From contig NZ_LWBP01000191.1 in assembly GCF_002078015.1 (NCBI RefSeq), positions 1-64,000 of the forward strand: DNA of 64,000 bases. Reading direction: 5' to 3'. Shown here in pieces: positions 7,157 through 15,473 of this stretch; the stretch's first letter is position 1; every line of letters starts with the position of its first letter. Source of the stretch: Niastella populi (GTDB taxonomy: Bacteria > Bacteroidota > Bacteroidia > Chitinophagales > Chitinophagaceae). Position numbers and translations under genes: made by a program. Under the pieces are notes generated by a model. That model made no database searches. It was given only the letters and a program-made list of their open reading frames with translations, and had not been told where the DNA came from.

Positions 7157-8371
7157 ATGTCACAGCAATTATCAAGAGAGTTTTTAATTCAGTTAGCGAA
7201 TGAATACGGTACCCCGTTGTATGTGTACCATGCCGAAAAAATAAAAGAACAATACGAAAAGCTGAAGAAGGGTTTTGAAAAGATCAATGCCCGTTTTTAC
7301 TATGCCTGCAAGGCCCTTACCAATATTAATGTTTTAAAGTATGTAAACAGCCTTGGCGCAGGTGTTGATTGTGTGAGCATTTATGAAGTGAAGCTGGCCC
7401 TGAAGGCAGGCTTCGACCCAAAGAATATTTTGTACACCCCCAATTGTGTCGACTTTCAGGAGATAGTGGCAGCGAAGGAACTGGGTGTAAATCTCAATAT
7501 CGACAACATTTCTATTTTAGAGCAGTTTGGCAATAAGTTTGGCAGCAGTTATCCGGTTTGCATCCGGCTCAATCCGCATATCATGGCCGGCGGTAACTTT
7601 AAAATTTCTACCGGTCACGTAGATAGCAAGTTCGGTATTTCCATTCACCAGATCAGGCATATCGAGCGCATTGTAAAAAGCACCAAAATCAAAGTGACCG
7701 GCGTGCACATGCATACCGGTAGTGAGATCAAAGACATTGGCGTTTTTCTCGAAGGGCTGGAAGTGATGTTCGAGATCACCAGCCATTTCCCCGACCTCGA
7801 GTTCATTGACCTCGGCAGCGGATTTAAAGTGCCGTATCAGCCCGATGATCCCGAAACGGATGTGGCCACCCTTGGCCAGAAGATGGCAGTGGCGTTCAAA
7901 AACTTTGAGAAGGAGACCGGCAGGAAACTGCAGGTATGGTTTGAACCGGGCAAATACCTGGTAAGCCAGTGTGGTTACTTTATAGTAAAAACAAATGTGG
8001 TAAAACAAACCCCGGCCACCGTGTTTGCCGGTGTTAACAGCGGGTTCAATCACCTTATCCGCCCCATGTTCTATGAGGCGTACCACCATATTGAAAATAT
8101 CACCAACCCCAACGGTCCGGAAAGGATCTATACCGTGGTTGGAAATATTTGCGAAACCGATACGTTTGCTTGGGACCGCAAACTGCACGAGGTGCGGGAA
8201 GGCGATTACCTGGTGTTTTACAATGCCGGCGCCTATGGGTTTGAAATGTCGTCGAACTTCAACTCCCGCCTGAAACCTGCAGAAGTGATGGTAAAGGATG
8301 GCAAGCCCCATCTTATTCGCAAACGCGATGAGTTTGAAGACCTGCTCAAAAATCAGATTGAAGTTTTATAA
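7157..8371 (+). CDS. lysA: Diaminopimelate decarboxylase
   Basis: LysA is the PLP enzyme that removes CO2 from meso-diaminopimelate to give L-lysine, the last step of lysine synthesis. The 404-residue protein has the fold-type III barrel with the PLP lysine at K52 in FYYACKALTN, HMHTGSEI in the barrel core, the glycine loop DLGSGF, EPGKYLV, and the C-terminal active-site segment ICETDTFAWDR, where the classical CESGD is modified to CETDT. The ATG at 7157 is chosen because the longer frame from 7082 runs through a heptamer array. A strong terminator follows within five bases, so it is probably monocistronic. Other decarboxylases of this family (e.g. carboxynorspermidine decarboxylase) are less likely. 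Confidence 0.88.
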   Translation: MSQQLSREFLIQLANEYGTPLYVYHAEKIKEQYEKLKKGFEKINARFYYACKALTNINVLKYVNSLGAGVDCVSIYEVKLALKAGFDPKNILYTPNCVDFQEIVAAKELGVNLNIDNISILEQFGNKFGSSYPVCIRLNPHIMAGGNFKISTGHVDSKFGISIHQIRHIERIVKSTKIKVTGVHMHTGSEIKDIGVFLEGLEVMFEITSHFPDLEFIDLGSGFKVPYQPDDPETDVATLGQKMAVAFKNFEKETGRKLQVWFEPGKYLVSQCGYFIVKTNVVKQTPATVFAGVNSGFNHLIRPMFYEAYHHIENITNPNGPERIYTVVGNICETDTFAWDRKLHEVREGDYLVFYNAGAYGFEMSSNFNSRLKPAEVMVKDGKPHLIRKRDEFEDLLKNQIEVL

Positions 8372-8375
8372 ATTG

Positions 8376-8401
8376 TCCCGACGGTTTCCGTCGGGATTTT
8401 T
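8376..8401 (+). terminator. Terminator of lysA
   Basis: TCCCGACGG-TTT-CCGTCGGGA is a perfect 9-bp stem followed by TTTTTAT, beginning five bases after the lysA stop. Confidence 0.9.
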
Positions 8402-8420
8402 ATTTACATTCACTGAGAAA

Positions 8421-8542
8421 AAGTTATTGAGTTGTTCAGTTAGTAAGTTAAGTTCATGTGTTGTTGGGTTTATGCTTTTGCAAATAGCAGCCAGTTAAAA
8501 CTGAATAACTAAATAACTCAATAACTGAATAACTCAATAACT
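8421..8542. repeat. Facing octamer arrays (AGTTATTS) forming an inverted repeat
   Basis: The left arm at 8421-8455 carries AGTTATTG, AGTTGTTC, AGTTAGTA. The right arm at about 8500-8542 is the same words in reverse complement: CTGAATAA, CTAAATAA, CTCAATAA, CTGAATAA, CTCAATAA. The 8-bp period is exact on the right arm. The array ends six bases before the next ATG. The same word family recurs at 33801-33882 and 36266-36382. Confidence 0.8.
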
Positions 8543-8547
8543 TTTTT

Positions 8548-9027
8548 ATGCCTGCAAATAAATTCATACAACGACTTAATAACCCGGTATTGTTCAGGTT
8601 GTTCCTGCTGTGGAAATTGCCGGCGGCTTTCTTTTCGGGTGTTCGCATCAGGGAGATCGATGAAAAGCATTGCGTGGTAACGGTTCCCTATAAATGGTTC
8701 TCGCAAAATCCCTTTCGATCTACCTATTTTGCCTGCCTGGCCATGGCCGCAGAAATGAGCACGGGTTCCCTGGCCATGGCGCATGTCAGCAACCGCAAAC
8801 CGGCCGTATCGATGCTGGTGGTGAAGTTTGAAGCGGCCTATTTTAAAAAGGCTACCGGCCGCACCCGGTTTGAGTGTAGGGACGGCGATCTGTTGTTAAG
8901 CGTTGTTGAAAAAGCCATTGCAACCGGTGAACCGCAAACCTGCGTCACAACATCTGCGGGCATCAATGCGCAGGGAGAAAAAGTAGCGGAGTGTTTGATA
9001 ACATGGTCGTTCAGGGCAAAGGCATAG
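8548..9027 (+). CDS. DUF4442 hotdog-fold protein (thioesterase-like)
   Basis: A 159-residue cytoplasmic protein matching DUF4442, a hotdog-fold family related to acyl-CoA thioesterases such as PaaI. Visible features are the N-terminal helix (FLLWKLPAAFFSGVRI), the YKWFSQNPFRSTYFACLAMAAEMSTG segment at about 48-73, which aligns with the hotdog helix, and the strands VSMLVVKFEAAYFKKATGRTRFEC. Family members are thought to act on acyl thioesters, but no substrate is known and the catalytic residue cannot be fixed from sequence alone. It begins right after an octamer array and is followed by the metallo-hydrolase gene on the same strand. Confidence 0.8.
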   Translation: MPANKFIQRLNNPVLFRLFLLWKLPAAFFSGVRIREIDEKHCVVTVPYKWFSQNPFRSTYFACLAMAAEMSTGSLAMAHVSNRKPAVSMLVVKFEAAYFKKATGRTRFECRDGDLLLSVVEKAIATGEPQTCVTTSAGINAQGEKVAECLITWSFRAKA

Positions 9028-9083
9028 AAGCAACAAGGCAAAAAAGCGGCAGCAAGCCTGACGCCGAAAGCAAGGTTGGCAAA

Positions 9084-9136
9084 TACTTTTGAGTTCCGAT
9101 AGAAAAGGACTTAAAACTTAGAACTTAAAACTTTTT
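9084..9136 (+). promoter_or_regulatory. Possible promoter and heptamer array before the metallo-hydrolase
   Basis: TACTTTTG at 9084-9091 fits the Bacteroidota TAnnTTTG element. It is followed at 9109-9136 by four 7-bp units: ACTTAAA, ACTTAGA, ACTTAAA, ACTTTTT. The array ends six bases before the ATG at 9143, so it would lie in the 5' leader. Confidence 0.45.
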
Positions 9137-9142
9137 ACTATA

Positions 9143-10546
9143 ATGAAGATCGCATTTCACGGTGCCGCGCGTACCGTTACCGGATCAAAGCATTTGCTAA
9201 TGCTGAATAACGGCAGAAAGTATTTACTCGATTGTGGAATGTTCCAGGGGTTGGGCAAGGCTACCAGTAATTTGAACCGGCATTGGGGTTTTAATCCGTC
9301 GGAGGTGGATCATCTTATATTATCGCATGCACACATCGATCACAGCGGCCTCATACCCAAACTTACGGCCGATGGGTTTACCGGTAATATTTACTGTACG
9401 CCGGCAACCAAAGATCTTACACAGATCCTGTTGGTAGATTCTGCCGAAATACAGGAAGACGATGTAAAGTACCTGAACAAGAAAAGAGCGGCGGAGCGCC
9501 AGCCGTACCTGCAGCCATTGTATACCGTAAAAGATGCAGAAGAGTCATTTCAGTTCTTTAAAGCGGTTGATTACGGACAATGGCATGCAATAGATGAGTT
9601 TGTTGAACTGATGTATACCGATGCCGGCCATATCATCGGCAGCGCAGTAGTGAACCTGAAAGTGAAAGAGGATGGCAAAGTAACCCAAATAACATTCAGT
9701 GGCGATGTAGGCCGTTACCGCGATGTGATCCTGCGGTCGCCGGCGGTGTTCCCGCAAGCCGACTATATTATAATTGAATCAACGTACGGCAACAGCCTGC
9801 ACGAGTTGAACCAAACGACACCCGACCAGTTGTTGCAGTGGATAGAGAAAACCTGTTTGCAGAAGAAAGGAAAACTGATCATCCCCGCATTCAGCGTGGG
9901 CCGTACGCAGGAGTTGCTGTATCATTTAAATCAGCTGGAGCTGGAACGCCGCCTGCCCGATCTGGATTATTTTGTAGATAGCCCGCTGAGCGTAAAAACA
10001 ACGGAGCTGGTTAAACGGTATCCGCGGTATTTCAACAAAAGTATTCAAAAGGTGCTGGAGTCCGATTCAGATCCCTTTGCATTCAAAGGAATGAAGTTTG
10101 TAAAAACCGTGCAGGAGTCGAAGCTGCTGAATTTCCGCAACGAGCCCTGCGTTATCATTTCTGCCAGCGGAATGGCCGAAGCCGGAAGAGTAAAACACCA
10201 TATCAGTAACAACATCGAGAATAGCCGCAATACGATTTTAATGACCGGTTATTGCGAGCCCGACTCATTGGGCGGCCGGCTGTTATCGGGCAGAAAGGAG
10301 GTGCATATTTTTGGCGTGATGCATGAAGTGCATGCCGAAGTAGCTGCCATTCACAGTATGAGCGCGCATGGTGATTATGAAGACCTGAGCCAGTTCCTGG
10401 CCTGTCAGGAACCCCGTGATGTAAAACGTTTGTTCCTGGTGCATGGCGAATACAATGTGCAGCAGCAGTTCAGGCAGCGGTTAATTAAGAAAGGATTTAC
10501 CGATGTAGAGATACCGGAGTTGCATTATGAGATTGGGTTGACATAG
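9143..10546 (+). CDS. MBL-fold beta-CASP metallo-hydrolase (RNase-like)
   Basis: A 467-residue protein of the metallo-beta-lactamase beta-CASP group, related to RNA-processing enzymes (CPSF73/YSH1-like) with an RMMBL C-terminus. It shows HAHIDHSG at 62-69 (the HxHxDH zinc motif), TDAGHIIGSA, SGDVGRY, ESTYGNSLHE, the beta-CASP region IIPAFSVGRTQELLYHLNQL, then IISASGMAEAGRVKHH and the late SAHGDYEDL zinc histidine. All metal ligands appear present, so it is probably an active nuclease; the RNA target is unknown. The last codons and the stop (TTG ACA TAG) lie inside the first unit of an octamer array. Confidence 0.88.
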   Translation: MKIAFHGAARTVTGSKHLLMLNNGRKYLLDCGMFQGLGKATSNLNRHWGFNPSEVDHLILSHAHIDHSGLIPKLTADGFTGNIYCTPATKDLTQILLVDSAEIQEDDVKYLNKKRAAERQPYLQPLYTVKDAEESFQFFKAVDYGQWHAIDEFVELMYTDAGHIIGSAVVNLKVKEDGKVTQITFSGDVGRYRDVILRSPAVFPQADYIIIESTYGNSLHELNQTTPDQLLQWIEKTCLQKKGKLIIPAFSVGRTQELLYHLNQLELERRLPDLDYFVDSPLSVKTTELVKRYPRYFNKSIQKVLESDSDPFAFKGMKFVKTVQESKLLNFRNEPCVIISASGMAEAGRVKHHISNNIENSRNTILMTGYCEPDSLGGRLLSGRKEVHIFGVMHEVHAEVAAIHSMSAHGDYEDLSQFLACQEPRDVKRLFLVHGEYNVQQQFRQRLIKKGFTDVEIPELHYEIGLT

Positions 10547-10570
10547 TTGGCAGTTGACGAGTTGACGAGG
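10537..10570. repeat. Octamer array overlapping a stop codon (GTTGACGA)
   Basis: GTTGACAT, AGTTGGCA, GTTGACGA and GTTGACGA run in 8-bp phase and cross the stop codon of the metallo-hydrolase at 10544-10546. The same word builds the long array at 31846-31973. Confidence 0.7.
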
Positions 10571-10635
10571 AAGGAGGGATCTTTACCTTCAACTACGCTA
10601 TTAACTGAAAAACCCGGCCAGGGCTGGGGTAAAAC

Positions 10636-10661
10636 AAAAACCGCCTCACGGGGCGGTTTTT
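10636..10661 (+). terminator. Terminator after the metallo-hydrolase
   Basis: AAAAACCGCC and GGGCGGTTTTT pair around a short TCACG loop, giving a stem plus T-run usable in both directions. Confidence 0.85.
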
Positions 10662-11112
10662 AAATTCAATAATCTTTGGGTAGTCTCTAAGTAAAATTTA
10701 ATTCATCTATAGGCTCAGATTTTCTTTAGGTTCTCCTTTCAGATAAATGGATCTTAACTGTTTGGTCTTTTCATCGGATCGGATGTTTAGGGTTTTTTCT
10801 CGAGGAGATTTTTTTGTTGGTTTTCATGGATTGTTGGATACAAAACGGGTTGGTTTTACTAAGATATTCAGGCTCCGTGACGCCTTTTACCGGATTTTCC
10901 CTTTTAACAGGGCTTTGGTTTTTAACAGGATATTCTGATCTTTAACAAAGATGATTAATCTTTATGCTTATATCAACTTTATTCGACAAATAAGGGGAAA
11001 CCTTCGATTTTTAGGTGGAAAACTCTGTGCTAATGTGTAAAAAAATATAGCATGTGTTTTTTACACTTAAAACGGCCAGTTGGGAGATCGCCTGTTATTC
11101 ACCTGTTTATAA
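10662..11112. other. Non-coding stretch ahead of an orphan terminator
   Basis: No gene is supported between 10662 and 11112. The only sizeable frame (10747-10938) encodes a Phe/Arg-rich low-complexity string with no homology I recognise, from repetitive GGTTTT-like DNA. The terminator at 11118 has no coding gene in front of it, so a short non-coding transcript is possible. Confidence 0.4.
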
Positions 11113-11117
11113 AAAGA

Positions 11118-11147
11118 AACCCCGGCTTTTGAGCCGGGGCGTCTTTT
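11118..11147 (+). terminator. Orphan rho-independent terminator
   Basis: CCCCGGCT-TTTG-AGCCGGGG at 11120-11139 is followed by CGTCTTTTT. On the + strand nothing coding precedes it for 570 bases. On the minus strand it lies downstream of the LytTR gene and has A-run complementarity, so it could also end that transcript. Confidence 0.75.
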
Positions 11148-11412
11148 TAATGAAATCCGTATCATGAGCAGGCTGGAGATTTAGTTAACACTATTTTTAT
11201 AGCGTATGGATTCCACTTTGTTTGTTCTTCCGTTTTAAGGATAGGGTTTATAATTGATAACCGTCACAATTAATAAGTTACACAGTATATATGGTTCTGC
11301 GTTTAGGGGCTATTTTGTTATAACAAAGATGGTTACGCAAACCGGCAAAGAGAAAAATATTAGCTCTTTGGGGGTATTATGCCGGTAAACAGAAAGAAAG
11401 TTTCGATGAAGT

Positions 11413-12105
11413 TCAAATGATGTTTAAACGCTTTAATACGTCGGCCTTGTGGGCTTTACTTACTGGTATTTCGTTCCCTTTGATAAACAGATCGTTTTCG
11501 CGGATATCGTCTATCTTGTTGATGTTTATTATGTAAGAGCGATGCACTTTGATGAAGGTCTGGCGGTTCACTTTTTCTTCGAGGTTCTTGATGGTATTGT
11601 GAGTAATATACTTTTTGTCGAAGGTTACGAACTTTACATAATCGCCCATGCTTTCAATAAAGAGTATATCATCGTTGTTTAACCGAACCAGTTTGCCGTC
11701 GCATTTAATAAAAATATGGTCGGTGGCCGTGCTGCTGATATTGTTATCGCCGGCCGGTGTGGTGAGTTTATTCAGCGCTTCCTGGAAACGTTGATAGGTA
11801 AACGGCTTTTTAAGAAAGTCGGTTACATTGTACTCAAAAGCGTTATAAGCGTATTCTGATTTGGAGGTGGTAAGAATTACTTTGGGATAGTAGGCAAGCT
11901 GGTCGAGCAGGTCGAACCCGGTAGCGCCGGGCATTTCAACATCCAGGAACAAAACGTCAACAGAGTTTTTATTCAGATATTCAAGTGCCTGCTCAACATT
12001 TGTGAAGTGACCTTTCACTTGTAACAGCGCACTCTTTTCGCAGCATTTCACCAAATAGTCGGCAGCTACCTGTAAATCTTCAACAATGACACAGGTCCAT
12101 TTCAT
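11413..12105 (-). CDS. LytTR-family response regulator
   Basis: A 230-residue transcription factor with an N-terminal receiver domain (about 3-118; acidic pocket E9-D10, phospho-acceptor D55 in VLFLDVEMPG, switch residue region ILTTSKSEYAYNAF, lysine in FLKKPF) and a C-terminal LytTR DNA-binding domain (about 135-230; IKCDGKLVRLNNDDILFIESMGDYVKF, then FIKVHRSYIININKID). LytTR regulators bind direct repeats upstream of target promoters. It overlaps the upstream Hpt gene by four bases and faces a hybrid histidine kinase, so it is probably the output of that phosphorelay. Confidence 0.93.
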   Translation of the reverse strand: MKWTCVIVEDLQVAADYLVKCCEKSALLQVKGHFTNVEQALEYLNKNSVDVLFLDVEMPGATGFDLLDQLAYYPKVILTTSKSEYAYNAFEYNVTDFLKKPFTYQRFQEALNKLTTPAGDNNISSTATDHIFIKCDGKLVRLNNDDILFIESMGDYVKFVTFDKKYITHNTIKNLEEKVNRQTFIKVHRSYIININKIDDIRENDLFIKGNEIPVSKAHKADVLKRLNII

Positions 12106-12506
12106 AAAAAATTGGAATTGAATTCTTTCAACTTGTTGTACTCCGATGCGATCAGCTCCTTACTCTCCGCTAATGTAACCACAATTTGCTGATATTCTGA
12201 CGTTAATTCATTTGAAGAAGTTGCTTTTTGACAAAAATCTTCAAAAACTTTACAAATATGTTGTACTAACGTCAAACCAACAAACCCAAACGTTGGTTTC
12301 ATTTTGTGTATTGCCTTTTTGAGGTCAGATATATTATTAGTTTCGTATGCCCGTTGTATTGCGTTGAAGTCCTCGTCAAAATGCGTGAGGGTGGTTTGAT
12401 ATATTTCTTCTATGTACTGGTAATCATCTTCATACAGGCTATAAAGATATTCGCTATCAATTTTTTCGTTGAAAATGAATTTTTTAGAGAAATTTGATCC
12501 GCTCAT
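12102..12506 (-). CDS. Histidine phosphotransfer (Hpt) protein
   Basis: A 134-residue, mostly helical protein. The Hpt signature is AIHKMKPTFGFVGL at 66-79, with H67 as the likely phospho-histidine, followed by the usual glycine and leucine helix contacts. Hpt proteins carry phosphate from the receiver of a hybrid kinase to a separate response regulator. It is co-transcribed with the LytTR regulator (ATGA overlap at 12102-12105) and divergent from the hybrid kinase 77 bases away, which gives a complete kinase-receiver, Hpt, regulator chain in one locus. Confidence 0.88.
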   Translation of the reverse strand: MSGSNFSKKFIFNEKIDSEYLYSLYEDDYQYIEEIYQTTLTHFDEDFNAIQRAYETNNISDLKKAIHKMKPTFGFVGLTLVQHICKVFEDFCQKATSSNELTSEYQQIVVTLAESKELIASEYNKLKEFNSNFL

Positions 12507-12583
12507 AGGAAAATAGTTTATCCATTTTTTCGTTAAATTAGTTGTCCGTAGAATAGAACCTTTCGTTCTAATCCAATAACTCT

Positions 12584-14719
12584 ATGAAGGAGAAAATATT
12601 ATATCTGATCTACTCTATTTACAGGGAGATAGTTCATTCTGGTTTACATGAGGGTGTTTCTAAGGAACTACGAAAAAGGATCATCCGCTTCAACCAGTTT
12701 ATCCTGCTCGCCCTGTTGCTCAATTTTTTTCAGGTATTCTCCTACTTCTACCACAAACTTTATATAAGTGCGTTAGTAAATATCACCTCCGCTTATTTCT
12801 TTCTGCTTGCATTTTATTTTGGTTCCCGGCGAAGACTGGAAACAGGACGCATCATTGCGGTGGTAAATATAAACCTGTACTTAATTGTAATATGTTATAT
12901 CGAAGGGCTGCGGGCAGGGGAGTACCTGCTGTACTTTCCTTACTTCGTGGTGCTAACGTTCGTGGTTAGTATCCGCCGCAACTTCAAAGAACTGATCTCT
13001 GTTTACTCCATCACTGTTATAGCATCCCTGGCGTGTGTAAAGATATGTCCGTATGTAAATAACATACAAACCATCAATGAAACATTATACGCCCAGTTGT
13101 ACAGCGGTAACCTGGTGATCTCGCTGGCTATGACCATCATTTTCTCCTATTCAATTCTACGGGTGAATAAAGACAATGAGGTGGCCATTCTGCAGGAAAA
13201 AACATTTGGTGATACCATCTTCAATACCTCGCTCGACGGGGTATTCATTATTTACCATCAAACGAACATCATTGCCAGTTGTAATAAACGTGCGCTTGAG
13301 TTATTCGAGGTAAATGAGAAAAGGGAGATCGAGGGTACAAACATCGAGAACTGGTTCGAAGAGCACCAGGTAAAACAATTCAATTCTATTAAGGAGCAGT
13401 TGTCGGGTGAGTCGCGGCCCTGGCAGGGTGAGTTAACCCTTACGGCCAAAACCGGCAGAACGTTTTATGGGTTTGTAAGTGTTGTTCCTTTTACTTATAA
13501 GGATACCGGTTACACAAAGATCAGTATCCTCGATGTTTCGAACGTGAAAATGGCCGAGTTTGAACTGATGAAGGCCAAGGAAAAAGCCGAATCTGCCGCC
13601 AGAACCAAATCACGCTTCCTCAGTAACATGAGCCATGAGCTGCGTACGCCGCTGAATGGCATCATTGGGGCCTCGAATCTATTGCTGCAGGAAGAGCATT
13701 TGCCAACGCAGGACCAACACCTCGATATCCTCAAGTTCTCTTCAGAGCATATGATGATGCTCATTAACGACATTCTGGATTATAATAAAATGGAGGCCGG
13801 CAAGGTTGAATTGGCCGATGTGCCGGTAAATATTAAAGAGTTCATGCAAAAGCTGGCCACCCAGTTTGCGCCGCAGATAAAATCAAAAGGGCTCGAGTTC
13901 AAAGTTGATATCGACGATCGTCTCGATCTTGAATTTTATACCGATGAAACCAGGCTGAACCAGGTGCTCAGTAACCTGCTGGCCAACTCGCTTAAATTTA
14001 CCCACCAGGGCAGCATAACGATGGCGGTGCGCCGGTTGTTTTCATCGAGCGCCAAATCTACCCTGCAGTTTATCGTAATGGATACGGGTATCGGCATACC
14101 GAAGAACAAACACAAAGAGATCTTCGACAGTTTTACCCAGGCCGATGTAAATACTACACGTAAATACGGCGGCACGGGATTGGGACTGGCCATTACCAAA
14201 CGGATCGTGAATATGTTCAACAGCGATCTGCTGCTCGAAAGCGAGGAAGGAAAAGGCAGCGCATTTCATTTTACGGTTGAGCTGAAGATCTGTGAGAATC
14301 GCAAACAATACATCAACGAAGAGAACGGCAAACACCTCGATTCGCTGGAAGGGATACGGTTGCTGATCGCAGAGGACAATCCGGTGAACCTGTCGATAGC
14401 CAAACGGTTTCTTACCAAATGGGGTATAAAGGTGAGCGAAGCTACCAATGGCCGCGATGCGCTGGCCCAATTTAAAAAAGGATCGTTCGATCTGTTGCTG
14501 ATAGATCTTGAAATGCCTGAAATGGATGGCGCAACCGCCCTGAAAGAAATACGTAAGATCAACGCTTCCATTCCTGCCGTGGCCTTTACAGCTGCGGTAT
14601 ATGATAATATGCAGGATGACCTGCTTCAAAAAGGGTTTACCGATTTTATTCATAAGCCATTCAGGCCGGAAGAACTGCACTCGAAGATCAGTTACCTGGT
14701 GTCTGCACTGCGTGCTTAA
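12584..14719 (+). CDS. Membrane hybrid histidine kinase (PAS-HisKA-HATPase-REC)
   Basis: A 711-residue inner-membrane sensor. Residues about 35-200 contain a multi-helix membrane module (LLALLLNFFQVFSYF, FLLAFYFGS, LYLIVICYI, ILFPYFVV-like segments), with no large periplasmic domain. A PAS domain follows (about 205-325; IFNTSLDGVFIIYHQTN), then HisKA with the phospho-histidine H351 in MSHELRTPLNG, an HATPase domain (N box LLANSLKF, G1 DTGIGIP, G2 GGTGLGLAI), and a receiver (about 598-705) with D641 in LIDLEMPEMDG. It should pass phosphate from H351 to D641, then to the divergent Hpt and LytTR proteins. The signal is unknown. Confidence 0.93.
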   Translation: MKEKILYLIYSIYREIVHSGLHEGVSKELRKRIIRFNQFILLALLLNFFQVFSYFYHKLYISALVNITSAYFFLLAFYFGSRRRLETGRIIAVVNINLYLIVICYIEGLRAGEYLLYFPYFVVLTFVVSIRRNFKELISVYSITVIASLACVKICPYVNNIQTINETLYAQLYSGNLVISLAMTIIFSYSILRVNKDNEVAILQEKTFGDTIFNTSLDGVFIIYHQTNIIASCNKRALELFEVNEKREIEGTNIENWFEEHQVKQFNSIKEQLSGESRPWQGELTLTAKTGRTFYGFVSVVPFTYKDTGYTKISILDVSNVKMAEFELMKAKEKAESAARTKSRFLSNMSHELRTPLNGIIGASNLLLQEEHLPTQDQHLDILKFSSEHMMMLINDILDYNKMEAGKVELADVPVNIKEFMQKLATQFAPQIKSKGLEFKVDIDDRLDLEFYTDETRLNQVLSNLLANSLKFTHQGSITMAVRRLFSSSAKSTLQFIVMDTGIGIPKNKHKEIFDSFTQADVNTTRKYGGTGLGLAITKRIVNMFNSDLLLESEEGKGSAFHFTVELKICENRKQYINEENGKHLDSLEGIRLLIAEDNPVNLSIAKRFLTKWGIKVSEATNGRDALAQFKKGSFDLLLIDLEMPEMDGATALKEIRKINASIPAVAFTAAVYDNMQDDLLQKGFTDFIHKPFRPEELHSKISYLVSALRA

Positions 14720-14869
14720 TTTTTTAGCAACAGAAGAGAAGGCCAATATCCCCAAATGCCCTGATGAATTTAAGGCATAATTACCCCTTTATGTGTCAAA
14801 ATTGTCATGCACCTCATTATTTTCCAGGTAAATTTTGAATGTATTGGCATTCGTTAATGTTTTATCCGC

Positions 14870-15308
14870 AGAGCTTTGTATCTTGCATACCTGTTCAATT
14901 GTATAGCATAGTTCAGTATTAGCCGAAAAAACAAAGCCATGAGAAAGATTCCATTGAATGTTTCTTCAAACAGTTATCATTTATTGCCGCACCAGGCAAA
15001 GCCATTAACCAGCGAATGCACAGATTTTCAGCATTTAACACGCTGGTCACCTATTAATCCTTTTTTTATTGCGCTAATTTCCAAATGTTGTACCGGGTAG
15101 AACCAGTATTGAGCCGAAGGCTTTGCGCAATCCTGAACTATACCATTTAACCTTTCCTGAACGTTATTACGACGATAATTCAAAATTATCATACATCTTT
15201 TCCGGGTAAAACATAGCCGCAGCAATCAGCCCGGGAACAACAACGGTTGCTGCATAATTTTCTCATGTGACTCGCAGCCCCTATTCTTAGGGGCTGCCTT
15301 TTTTTTAG
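14870..15308 (+). other. Possible small transcript with a 53-codon ORF and terminator
   Basis: Between the hybrid kinase and the DUF4136 gene, an ATG at 14939 opens a 53-codon frame (MRKIPLNVSSNSYHLLPH...) that ends near 15100 with CCTG before the stop. It is followed at 15274-15297 by a perfect 9-bp stem (GCAGCCCCT and AGGGGCTGC) and a T-run. I recognise no protein family. Either a small peptide gene or a non-coding RNA would explain a terminator with no ordinary gene before it. Confidence 0.3.
15274..15308 (+). terminator. Rho-independent terminator with no obvious gene
   Basis: GCAGCCCCT-ATTCTT-AGGGGCTGC is followed by CTTTTTTTT. It precedes the DUF4136 gene and lies more than 500 bases after the histidine kinase. 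Confidence 0.85.
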
Positions 15309-15460
15309 TTTGTGGTTTGTTGTTTATGGTTCTTATCAGGCCCATTTAAACCTTGTTTCCGCAACGCTAACTCTAACATTTCCTTAAGTATACTTTCACA
15401 AAGCCTTACACACCGGCACCTTCTTTTCAACGTAAATTATAGTGGTGATATAAACCCAAA

Positions 15461-15473
15461 AAGGAGGAGTTAT
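15461..15473 (+). promoter_or_regulatory. Unusually strong Shine-Dalgarno site
   Basis: AAGGAGGAG ends about five bases before the ATG at 15474. Near-perfect anti-16S pairing is rare in Bacteroidota and is not seen before other genes here. It fixes the start of the DUF4136 lipoprotein. Confidence 0.75.

Noticed and set aside
10747-10938. A 63-codon frame after the metallo-hydrolase
   Set aside because: Low-complexity Phe-rich product, no promoter or homologue recognised.
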